Source of the DNA: Clitopilus passeckerianus
Taxonomy: Eukaryota; Basidiomycota; Agaricomycetes; Agaricales; Entolomataceae
Length of the DNA: 64,000 nucleotides
Direction: 5' to 3'
Assembly: GCA_944990035.1 (NCBI GenBank)
Contig: CALYLX010000045.1
Span: 62,001 to 126,000, forward strand
Shown here in pieces: positions 1-10,463 of the stretch. Position 1 is the stretch's first letter; each line of letters opens with the position of its first letter. A program made the translations under genes and the position numbers. The notes beneath the pieces are model-generated. The model was not told where the DNA came from. It ran no database searches and worked only from the letters and a program-made list of their open reading frames with translations.

Positions 1-1816
1 GGGCGTATTTCAAACCCGTGGGCTTGCAAGAACCTGAGGATATCGAGATAGCCTGCGGACACGACCACTTGGCATGGTATGTCCCCACTATAGAGCGCCA
101 GACGCGATAGGAAATACATCACAGACAATATGAAGCGGTCCTGGTCGTGCTTCCAAATAGCGCCTTTAGCGCCCTCTCGAACAATATGCCTGTGAATAGA
201 GTTAGTAGGGGAGTAGCAAGTAATCGCCAGAACGCACCTCAGCTTGATTAGAAGGAGCTCCAGCATCCGCTTATATTCGTTCGGCTTCCATGAGGACAAC
301 TTGCCACAAAGCTCACTTGTCATCTCGTGTAAGGTGTCGTGGAAGAAAAGTAGATCCAGCGCCATGCTTTTCTCTTGATCAGAGTATTTGCGAGCATTCT
401 GTTCTCTGTTATGCGTTTCAGTTTTCGATTTGAAGAATCCTGAGTAGCTGCACAAACCTCAGCACATGCAACAGAATATCAAGACCATCGCGACACTGTC
501 CGACGGTTGGAATGATTTCTCGCAGGGACAATAATATGTCCAGAAATCCTGCGCGTATCATGATCCAGCAACTCTGGCTATTCCTGGTCGAGATGCGTTT
601 CGAGAAAACGAGAAAAGTGTGCAAGAAACGCATTTCAAACGGCGGCACTTCTTTCATCTTCTCTATTTTGAGGAACTTTGGCACCATATTAGGGTCCGCA
701 ATGATGGCAGAAAACCTGGAATACCTGAAGTATGTCGTTAGTTAGAATGGATGATAGCATCCGGATTTCATCATACCAGGTCGGCGCGAGAGCACGTAAA
801 ACACCTTCCATCAGCGACCTCATCTCATTGGGATTCCAACATATGTACATGTTGACAAAGGTTTCATTAGCTGACGCGATGGAACGCGCAAGGAGATTCA
901 AAGCAGTCATCCCAACCGGTCGATGTTGGAACTCAGGCCAGTTTGAGGGGTAAGCTGCAGTATTGGCAAGTATAAGAAGCTAGCATACCTGGTGGCAATG
1001 AGCAACAGCGCTCGATATACATCCGCCATTTCCTGAGGCAAAAAGGCATCCTCTTTGATTGACAAGACGATGTCCATGAATTTCGCATCGAGTACCGCAT
1101 GGTAGGCAGAAGGGCCAGTTTGTGTGACTCTGGCCATGAGAAGTGCTGTCTGTTCGAGGGTCGGTTCCGACACCAGTCCAGGCGTGGAATTTCGCGGCAA
1201 TGTCTTTCTACCAGACACAACAGAGTTAGGATGATCATGCCGTGGTCGACGTTTCATAATCGCCTCACCCTCTGGACATCAGGGCTGTCTCAACCAACCC
1301 AAATAGAAAGACTTCCAATTCAATAACGTTCCATCGACCAAGAGCTCGGACAAGCTCCTGGGTGTGTCCACTTCGGATCTGCCCAACAACCAATCTCCTT
1401 GCAGTATCCCTCAGTTCCGCCTGATATACGCCTGGCCTAATATCAGTACCCGTGTGAGTGATGGTTATTTGGGAATTAGTGCTGCAACGTCACCTCGAGA
1501 GCTCTAGCAATGTGTCATAGAGTTTTCCAATCCCCTTGATCTTGGTGCTCTGCGCGTCTGTATGAGGAAAGCAAGAGAATACTGTCTTGACCCGGCTTTG
1601 GATGAAGACTCGGTCTGTAAGTGACCCTAGGGCTTTGACAGCCATTCCAGCAAGGCTTGGTCGTCGCTTCAAGGCCGGAGATTTCGATGAATCACTTCTT
1701 GTGAAGAAGTCGTCCAACTTTGTTTCATAGGAGTCGGTGATTGTGGATTGGGGTTCAGAGGAGGAGTCATGGAATTGGAGCGGCTGCCAGCCAGTATTGT
1801 TCGAGTCGAAATTCAT
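1..1816 (-). CDS. Unrecognised multi-exon protein, 3' part outside the window
   Basis: I do not recognise this gene. A series of minus-strand exons reads through from an ATG at 1816 (protein begins MNFDSNN) to the left edge of the window, where the gene is cut off. The first exon is polar and Ser/Thr-rich with a basic patch (LKRRPSL). Later exons are leucine-rich and helical, for example the stretches around 1400-1290, 1250-1000, 900-690 and 690-420, and resemble a helical-repeat (ARM-like) protein. No catalytic motif or membrane segment is visible. Exon joins are supported by GT-AG borders such as the acceptor near 1440, but I did not resolve every intron. A longer start further upstream is possible, since the frame stays open to about 1840 without another ATG. 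That it is a real gene is fairly secure; its function is unknown. Confidence 0.55.
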
Positions 1817-2447
1817 GGGTGGAACTGTGCAGAACTCCAAACGACGTTCATTGATCCCGAGTCCTCACTTGTATACTTATAGCGGGGTAGGATCAACTTG
1901 GCCATCATCCTTTTCGAGTTCAAAGGCAAGAAAGAAGCTGACGCACAGCCTGGGTGAAATCAAGGGCTGTTTATGGAAAAGTAGTCAGGGTCGTTGATAG
2001 CGAAGCGTCAGTTCGACTGATCATCCGCATATCGAGGAGCCTCGTCAGATGGGTACCAATGAGCGCCTCGCCACATAATTGACCGTAGACGTCGTGATTG
2101 CAATGTATAGATGTGGTGGGCAATTAACAGTGTAAATCCTCCTATGAGCAAGAAGCAATGTCTCTACTCCCCCGAGCTATTGAATGTTTCAGGGGTCAGC
2201 CTCGATGTTGTCGCTAATTTTTACAATGATTTACTTTCAAGGAATTGACCTACTCGTAATTTACGAGTTTCAGACGCTGGTCATTTGACAATTATGGAAT
2301 GATCAACAGTCATTAGGAAAACGAAGTCATCAAGCATCAGGCCTCATCATTAGTTCTGAACAAAACCATAAACGCTCACGGTGAAAGGGTGGGGATATAA
2401 GGACTCGGAGAGGCGAAGGGGAGATCACAGCGCCTCAGGAAAAAGAA
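1817..2447. other. Intergenic stretch without a recognised gene
   Basis: About 630 bases lie between the start of the leftmost gene and the tRNA. Only short shadow frames are seen. A perfect short palindrome (8-bp arms, one central base) sits at 2252-2268. No promoter element can be assigned with confidence. Confidence 0.5.
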
Positions 2448-2533
2448 TCCTTCGAACCGGGGTCGAACCAGTGACCTTGGGATGCCAATGTATCCATTAC
2501 AGTCCCACGCTCTTCCAACTGAGCTATCGAAGG
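2448..2533 (-). tRNA. tRNA-Tyr (anticodon GTA) with a 13-nt intron
   Basis: Read on the minus strand, the 86-nt sequence folds as a cloverleaf. The 7-bp acceptor stem pairs CCTTCGA with TCGAAGG, followed by discriminator A. The D arm contains AGCTCAGTTGG, and the T arm contains GGTTCGACCCC. The anticodon stem is TGGGA/TCCCA and the loop begins CTGTAA, giving anticodon GTA. A 13-nt insertion sits directly after position 37, the canonical site of eukaryotic tRNA introns, and removing it leaves a 73-nt mature tRNA. Introns in tRNA-Tyr are the rule in eukaryotes and are removed by the tRNA splicing endonuclease. The gene lies just outside the left border of the 4.1-kb duplicated unit, so it was not duplicated with the transporter. 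Confidence 0.95.
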
Positions 2534-2678
2534 CATGCGAGTCAATGCAAATAGAATTACAGAAGGAAAGATTCTGGCACCGAAATGGACTGGATTAAAA
2601 TATGCAATAAATATGAAAACTATGAACTCGAAGAATCGAAACCAAAAAGACAGGCTACTACACATGCACTACAAGGAA

Positions 2679-5400
2679 CTAGACCTTTACTATGTCGCTG
2701 TGCTCAACCTGCGTGAACGTTAAAATGGATACCAGTTGATGCACCAATAAGCACTCACTTCCTCAACACCAGCCTTGTTTGCGAAGGTTTCATTTTCAGC
2801 CAGTATCTTCGTTCTGTATTTCTCAGAGTTGAGGACTGGAGAAAAATCGTCAATTCGAGCATCCTGCGCCCCACTATATAACTTGCCGGTAGATTCTCTG
2901 TAGAGCAGGTCAATCTGCTCGAGTGATAGACCCTTCATTTCAGGTACAAAGAAGTAGCTAGTTGGCAGCCGTTAGAAAACTGAAATAGAGATGAGTTAGA
3001 AGCCCTTACGTGAAGGCCATGCATCCAAGACACGTTGAGCCCCAGATGAAGAATACTTTCACACCCAAGTTCGCAGCTTTCACCCCATTGACGCCAGTAG
3101 TGGTCGCATTCACCAAATATGGGGTAGCGTAACCTTGGGGCGGAAAACCGTCAGTAAACTTATAGACGCGAACCCAATTCTTCTGCCCCTTACCGATTCC
3201 AAAGTTCCAGAGCCAGTTGGAGGCAACACTGAGAGACATACCTTTGGCACGAATGTTAAGGGGCTATAACAAGGTCAGACCACTGCAAAGGTTCAATGAT
3301 GCTTAAAACCCACGAAGATTTCACCAGTGACGACCCAAACGACTGGTCCCCAGGAAATGGCATAGAATGCAATGTAGCTGCGAACAGGATGAGATAACGC
3401 AATTCGACGACCAGGTGGAAGGTACCTACATGCAGACAAATGCAATCAAGACACGTTGAGCAGGCAAGTTGACTGAATGATCAGGTTGAATATGCCCAGC
3501 GGTGACACCAACCTGAATTGACATTCGATAAGTAACAAATCGTGTGGGTTAGGTCAAGGACTTACAATGGCAACGATGAACTCGCAAAAGCACATGCCAG
3601 CGGCACCGATTAGCAGGAGGCGCCTGCGGCCAACACGATCGATCAACTGAACACCAACGATAGTCATCGCGGTGTTGACGACATCGCAAATGATCCTAAA
3701 TATTTTGTTAGCTCTCCATTCGAGCAACAGGGGAGCAGTCATACGTGATAATAAATGGGTTAGAAATTCCCGCAGATTGGAAGAACGTCTAGGAACGCGA
3801 AATGAGCAAGGGCCTTCCGCTACCGTGACAGGGCGCCATACCGTGCCGTAATAGACTAATCAAAAGGTTTAGTCTCCTTGACTAGTTCATAGACAAGGGG
3901 GGACGTACAGATGAAGTTGATACCCGTGAGTTGTTGCCACTGAAGAAATTGGTCAGTTCGAGGAAATATGCAATCAATACTCAAAACGTACCGCTTGAAG
4001 GAGGATGCCGGTCCATGTCCTGAGACCGTTCTTATTCTCGGTATTCCTAAAGCAATCTAGGCTATCTGTAAGAGCAAGAAATTGAAAGAACATGCGTGAA
4101 CAGACCGATGTAGGAACCACTACCAACAGCACAATCAGCCTCAAGGGCGTAATTGATCTCCAGGCATTGAGCCTCAACCTCTGGAGAGTCTTTTGGCCTT
4201 GTCAAGAGACGTCCGAGTGCTGCCTTTGCGGCTTCAGTCTTGCCCTTTTTCAATAAGTACCTAGGGCTTTCCGGGAGGCAAAGCTAAAATATCACATATT
4301 AGTTCATGGATGGACATCCAACGACTCATGAAAGAACAGACCATGCCTCCAGAAAGAATGGCTGCCCATGCAAACTGAATCGCGATGGGAGTCTGATGGG
4401 CGAAGGTAAGAAACGATTCTGCGATCACATTGCTGGCCGTACCCTCCATGCATTGTGGTTATCCCAGTTCTTGGTCGAATTTAGAACAATGGCAGCGAGC
4501 AGAGCCCCAATCGTAACTGATAGTCGCATCAGCACTAGTACCTATAAATCGAACGTGGAACGCCTACTCGCGAGTTGATATAAACCGACAATCATTCCAC
4601 GAATACTTTTAGGTGAGCACTGCGGGTGGATAAGTGCTTAATCTCTGAGAAGTAGTGAGGAGGGCCAACACACCTCGGATTGGTACATCGGAACCAAACA
4701 AGAGACCAGGCCCTGTTGGGGTGGGGTCTATCAATAAGGCGCTTTAAAGATACTGTGAACTAAACGTACAACACCGAAGCCGGCAATGACTTCGGGAGGG
4801 TAGTATAAGATGCCAGCGGGTGGAACTCTAGGTAATGTTGGACTTACCACGACCCACGACAAATGTAGCCCAACGGGTGTCCAACTGCAGACCGACGCCT
4901 AGGCAGAAGACTCCGCAGGAGGCAATAATACCCCATTTACGGCCAACCATGTCGCCCATAGGGAAAGCAAGGAGAGCGCCGAAGAAGGTTCCAGCGGACA
5001 GAATGGAAACCTTGGTTAACTGTCAGCCGCACAGCATGTTGTCTAAACAATTCTAGCTAACTCACGACAAGACTTTGATCATTTGTGGGAAGATACAACT
5101 TTTGGTTTGTTGGGTCAACTTTGCCGAAAAGCTGCAACCAATCCTTCATTACAATGATACCACCGATGGTACCAGTGTCATATCTTGGAGTTGAGAGTCA
5201 ATGTTATTTCCCTTCCTGGATTTGAAGAGAACATACCCGAAGAGGATACCACCAAAGGCTGTGAGCTGTAAAGTCAGTATCACCATGTTCCACGTAGCAG
5301 CCAACCCAAGATACTGACCGGCAAAGGCAGACATAACGAAAGCCCAGAACAGAGAGCCAGACTCGACTCCTGCTCCTGAACCACCTGGACCTCCAGCCAT
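2679..5400 (-). CDS. MFS sugar transporter, copy A
   Basis: This is a sugar porter of the major facilitator superfamily, expected to move hexoses across the plasma membrane by proton symport or facilitated diffusion. The ATG at 5400 opens a short Gly/Ser-rich cytoplasmic tail, followed by the first membrane helix and the family signature FGYDTGTIGG. Further family motifs follow in order: PESPRYLLKKGK after helix 6, DRVGRRRLLLIG in the second half, and VPEMKGLSLEQID near the C terminus. A long tail ends EHSDIVKV. The gene has many 50-60 nt introns. One of them splits NFGIG from YATPYLV, and the last removes 51 nt before the final ten codons. All exons read cleanly with no premature stop. Length is about 530 residues, normal for the family. 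Copy B at 6847-9559 is a tandem paralogue. The substrate cannot be told from sequence. Confidence 0.9.
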
Positions 5401-6310
5401 CTTCGATAGAGAAGAATTAACAGTAGAAAAAGATGAGAGGAAGGAGGAAGATGCAGTTGGAGCCGAACTTGCAGTCAGGTTTCGAAGGGTTTTGCCTTAA
5501 ATACGTCTCCGGAGCTATTGGCCCCCTAAAACTTTGAGACTATTTTTAGCGGACCCATATGCCCTTCAGACACCCGATCGATGGATAACTTCCGTGGGGA
5601 ATCAGAGTATTCGTGCTGTCTTTTACTGAAGAGTAAAATAGGGTAGAATGCACGAAAATCAACAGCCTTCTTTCAAACGAACTCGTTGGAGACCACGGGT
5701 GATTATCTTCATTTCCGATGACAGGCATCGGCTACACGATGTCCAAGACCAGATAGAGGAAGAAGTCGCAAGCAAAGCGAACAAGAGTCTGTAGGACTGG
5801 TCCCAGTGTTCCGAGTCTCCGCGACAGACTTTGCTTTTGCCGGTGATCAGTGACTGTTACGGGCCTATTTCTCAGCGGTCCTTAGTCACAGAAAAGCTGT
5901 CCATATGTGCCAGTATGTAGGTCTCTACGGCACAACGAAAATAGCACGGCAAGAGTATAACTTTGCTTGAGGCAGCATGGTCTGTCCGAGAGGAAGGGGA
6001 CACAAACAAGTACAACAAACAAGTGGGCTGGCAACCGATCAAAGATCGAGCCTCCCACGGTTAAAAGTAGGTTGCAGCTGCCTCGAGTGAGATGATCGGT
6101 CGTTGTTGGATCCAATTTTACCCTCTCATTGTCAATCGTCATGGTCCAAGCTTGCAGGGAAGGAATCACCCTCTCTCCTTGAACAGAAATCTGGGAGAAC
6201 GACGACCCCTAGTCAGGTGAAGCTGGCCTTGTGCACGCAAACCGTTGAACTCATGGTATATAGATAACGAAAGTCGGATTCGATAGACATATACATCCCA
6301 TTCAAAAGTA
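5401..6310. promoter_or_regulatory. Upstream region of transporter copy A
   Basis: About 910 bases lie between the transporter start and the SEC27 remnant. The stretch aligns with 9560-10463 upstream of copy B, so both transporters inherited the same upstream region. Only short shadow frames are visible. The two versions have diverged by many substitutions and small gaps, which would allow different expression, but I cannot name a specific control element. Confidence 0.6.
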
Positions 6311-6711
6311 TTACGAAGCATCAACAAGTACGCCATCATCTGTCGACTGCCGGGGGTGCGCTAGTTGTTGAATGCCTTGATAAGCATAGATGTCCCAGGA
6401 TGGACGGGAACAAACTTACATTCGAGAGCTTCTGACCAACCTTCCTTGAAAAGCTCCGCATTGGAGGTCGGGTCTGCAATAGATGCGGCAAGCTTTGACC
6501 GTTTCTTGCTCGTCAAATCGGCTTTCCACGCCCCCACGGCTTGTGGAACACAGCTAACCAGAGCGTGGGGCATCAGTAACGGCCAACAGTCAAGGCAGTG
6601 AGAGACTAACTTTGGAGCATACGTGCGAGCAAACAGTGCTGCTTCTGTAGTTCGTTGCGTTTTGATTAACAAATCTACACGCGAGCTTGCATCGCCTAGC
6701 CGGAAGCGAGA
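6311..6711 (-). pseudogene. Truncated SEC27 3' fragment
   Basis: This is a copy of the last roughly 400 bases of SEC27 (10464-10866), carried along in the tandem duplication. It encodes the same C-terminal segment, including [18 protein letters not shown] and [19 protein letters not shown], and ends at a TAA at 6311-6313. It keeps both introns at the same places with GT and AG borders. The reading frame is not broken. However, everything upstream is missing: the sequence switches at about 6712 from SEC27 into the sequence downstream of transporter copy B. There is therefore no WD40 propeller, no promoter and no start codon. It cannot make coatomer protein. It may still give stray or antisense-like transcripts, or act as a 3' processing region. 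Confidence 0.88.
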
Positions 6712-6846
6712 CGATTGACATAAAATTATAGAAGGAAAGACTTAGGCCACCGAAGTGAACTTGTTAAATATGTAATAAATATGAAAACTATGAACTCGAA
6801 CAATTGAACCAGAAAGCGACGCTACTACTCATGTACTACAAGGGAA

Positions 6847-9559
6847 CTAGACCTTAACGATGTCACTATGTTCAAGCTGCGTGAACGTTATAACAGATAC
6901 TAGTTGATGCACCGAAACAGCACTCACTTCCTCGATACCGGACTTGTTTGCAAAGGTTTCATTTGCAGCCAGCATCTTCGTTCGGTATTTCTCAGAGTTG
7001 AGTACTGGAGAAAAATCGTCAAATAAAGCATCCTGCAGCCTGCTGTATAAATTACCGGTGGATTCTCTGTAGAGCAGGTCAATCTGTTCGAGTGACAGAC
7101 CCTTCATTTCGGGTACGAAGAAGTAGCTAGTCGGTAGCCGTTAGAACACTAAAATCGACGTGGGTAGAAGCCCTTACGTGAAGACCATACATCCAAGACA
7201 TGTTGAACCCCAGATGAAGAATACTTTCACACCCAGGTTCGCGGCCTTCACCCCATTGACACCAGTAGTGGTCGCATCCACCAGGTATGGGGTAGCGTAT
7301 CCTTGAGGCGGAGAACTGTCAGCAAACTTAAGATGAGAGCCATAATGCTCTTCTCCTTACCAACTCCAAAGTTCCAGAGCCAGTTGGAGGCAACGCTGAG
7401 AGACATGCCTTTGGCACGAATGCTGAGGGGCTATAGCAAGATCAGACCACTGCAAAGGGTCAGTTATGCTTGAAACCTACGAAGATTTCACCAGTGACGA
7501 CCCAAACGACTGGTCCCCAGGAAATGGCAAAGAATGCAATGTAGCTGAGAATCCATATGAGATAACACATTTCGAAGATCAGGCGGAAGGTACCTACATG
7601 CAGACGAATGCAATCAAGACACGTTGAGCAGGCAAGTTGACTGAGTGATCAGGTTGAATATGCCCAGCAGTGACACCAACCTGAATGACATTCGCTAAGT
7701 AACAAATCGTGTGGGTTAGGTCAGGGACTTACAATGGCAACGATGAACTCGCAGAAGCACATGCCAGCAGCACCGATTAGCAGGAGGCGCCTGCGGCCAA
7801 CACGATCGATTAGCTGGACACCAACGATGGTCATCGCGGTGCCGACGACACCACAAATAATCCTAGATACATCGTTAGATCTCCACCCGAGCAAGACTCG
7901 AAGAGGTGGTCATACGAGACAATGAATGGGTTGGAAATTCCCGCAGATTGGAAGAAAGTCTGAGAATGCGCGATGAGTAAAGGCCTTCCACTTCTGTGAT
8001 CGAGCATCCTACTGTGCCGTAGTAGACTAGATCCAAAGTTTAGTCTTCTGACCAGTTCATATAAAAGGGGCCGTACAGATGAAGTTGATACCAGTGAGTT
8101 GTTGCCACTGAAGAAAGCTATTCAGTTGGGGGAAATGAGCAATCAATACCCAGAACGCACCGCTTGAAGCAGGATGCCGGTCCATGTTCTGAGACCGTTC
8201 TTGTTCTCAGTATTCCTGAAGCAATCTGGGCTATCTATTAGTAAGAGGAACGGAAAGACGACGCGTTAACAGACCGATGTAGGAGCCAGTCCCACTGGCG
8301 TGATCAGCCTCAAGGGCGTAATTGATCTCCAAGTATTGGGTCTCGACTTCTGGAGAGTCTTTTGGCCTGGTCAAGAGGCGACCGAGGGCCGCCTTTGCCG
8401 CTGCAGTCTTGCCCTTTTTCAATAGGTATCTGGGACTTTCCGGGAGGCAAAGCTGAAAGATCACAAATTAGTTCAGGTAGATGGACCTAACAAACGAAGG
8501 AACGTACCATGCCTCCAGAAAGGATGGCTGCCCATCCAAGCTGAACAGCGATGGGTGTCTGATGGGTGAAGGTGAGAAACGATTTCCGGAATCACATCAC
8601 TGGCCGTACCCTCCATGCGCTGTGGGTATTCCAGTCCTTGGTCGCATTTAGAACAATGGCAGCAACCAGAGCCCCAATCGAAACTGATGGTAGCATCAGC
8701 ACTTACATCGATAAACATGGCGAGGAGCACCTACTGGCAAGTTGATATAAACCAACAATCATTCCACGGATACTTTTGGGTGAGCACTAGGGATGGATCA
8801 ATATTTCGTCTCCAGGAAGTATAGAAAATGTCTGCGCACCTCGGACTGGTACATTGGAACTAGGCAAGAGATCAAGCCCTGTAGGTCTATCAATGATTTG
8901 CTTCGAGAATATTGTGGAGTATACCTACAACACCAAAACCGGTAATAACTTCGAAGGGATAAGGTGAGATGCCGGGCGGCCAGAACTCTAGATAATGGAA
9001 GGCTTACCACGACCCACGACAAATGTAGCCCAGCGGGTGTGCAACTGCAAACCGACGCCTAGGCAGAAGATTCCGCAGGAGGCGATAATACCCCATTTAC
9101 GGCCAACCATGTCACCCATAGGGGAAGCAAGGAGAGCACCAAAGAACGTTCCAGCGGAGAGAATGGAAACCTTGGCGAGTTGTCAGGCCCACAATATGTT
9201 TGCTAAACAATTCTAGCCAACTCACGACAAGACTCTGATCGTTTGTGGGGAGATACAACTTCTGGCTTGTTGGGTCAATCTTTCCGAAGAGCTGTAACCA
9301 ATCCTTCATTGCGATAATACCACCGATGGTAGCAGTGTCATATCTCGAGGTCGAGAGTCAATATTATGTCCCTTCTAGACATAAAGTCAACATACCCGAA
9401 GAGGATACCGCCAAAGGCTGTGACCCGCCAAGTCAGTATCACCATGTTACACGTGGCAACCAACCCAAGATACTCACCAGCAAAGGCAGACATAACGCAA
9501 GCCCATAACAAAGAGCCGGATTCGACTCCTACTCCTGAACCACCTGGACCTCCAGCCAT
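6847..9559 (-). CDS. MFS sugar transporter, copy B
   Basis: This is a tandem paralogue of the transporter at 2679-5400, with the same exon-intron layout and presumably the same plasma-membrane hexose-porter role. The ATG at 9559 begins the same Gly/Ser-rich tail. The motifs PESPRYLLKKGK, DRVGRRRLLLIG and VPEMKGLSLEQID are all present, and the C terminus again ends EHSDIVKV after a 51-nt last intron. All exons I followed are open. One change falls in a signature position: the helix-1 motif reads FGYDTATIGG, with Ala in place of the second Gly (codon at 9331-9333), whereas copy A keeps DTGT. Other differences lie mostly in loops, for example VDATTTG against VNATTTG. It is likely functional, possibly with altered kinetics or substrate preference; that last point is inference. 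Confidence 0.9.
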
Positions 9560-10463
9560 ATTCGATGAAGCAGTACTAACAGAGGAGGAAGATGAGAGGA
9601 AGTTCAAGGAGGAAGGTGTAGTTGGAACCGAACTTGGAGTCAGGTTTCGAAGCTTAAGTACGCCCACCGGAGCTAGCGACTCACTAAAGCTTTTGAGGCT
9701 ATTTTTATTGGTTCTAGATGCCCTTGAGACACCCGATCGATGAACAACTTCCGTGGGGAATCAGAGGTGCCGGTATTTGTGTTGTTTTTACTGAAGAAGA
9801 AAACGAGGAAGAGTGCACGATTTCTTTATTTTCTTCAGACCAACTCCCAGGAAATTGTAGACGATGAGGTTTCATTTCCGATCTTACACGTCCTCGAGAT
9901 CAGCTAGTACAGAGAGGAAGATGCAGCTAAAGCGAACAAGAATATGCAGGCCTCCAGAGTTCTCTGCAACAGGCTCCGTTTTTGCCGGTGACTGATCAGT
10001 GGCTCTGTGAAATATATTTCTCTCGTCACAGAAAAGCTGTTCCATCTGAGCCAGTGTGTACCTTTCTACGGTACAGCAAAAATAGCGCGGCAAGAACATA
10101 ACTTTGCTCGAGGCAGCGTCTGAGAGGAAGGGAGCACAAACAAGCAAAACAATGAAATTCGAAAGCTTCGGCTGGCGACTGATCAAAGATCGAGCTTCCC
10201 ACGGTTCGTAAGTCCCAATACTCACCCCGAGTGACATGATCGATCGTCAGTCGGATGCATTATTTTTATCCTCTCGACGATGCATTGAAGAAACAGTTTC
10301 CGTGAAAAGTAGCTTGAAGTTGTAGGGAAGGATCTTCCTGGTCGTCTTCGGCGTGACTGTGAGAGGATAACGTCCTAGCCAGCCTTGTGCAAGCGAACAA
10401 ACTCATGTATATACACATGACGGAAGGGATATTAGGTAGACAAATACATCCCATTTACAACTA
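9560..10463. promoter_or_regulatory. Upstream region of transporter copy B / SEC27 3' flank
   Basis: About 900 bases lie between the transporter copy B start and the SEC27 stop, both genes being on the minus strand. The stretch must contain the SEC27 3' UTR and the transporter promoter. It is duplicated at 5401-6310. No gene is seen in it. Confidence 0.6.

Larger units (their letters stand above)
2552..6711. repeat. Left copy (unit A) of a 4.1-kb direct tandem duplication
   Basis: This segment aligns along its whole length with 6722-10862 in the same orientation. It holds a sugar transporter gene, its upstream region and the last part of SEC27. The left border is near 2552, where both copies share the motif GAAGGAAAGA. 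The right border is near 6711, where similarity to SEC27 stops abruptly after CGGAAGCGAG. Introns are kept in both copies, so the duplication happened at the DNA level and not through an RNA copy. Confidence 0.9.
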
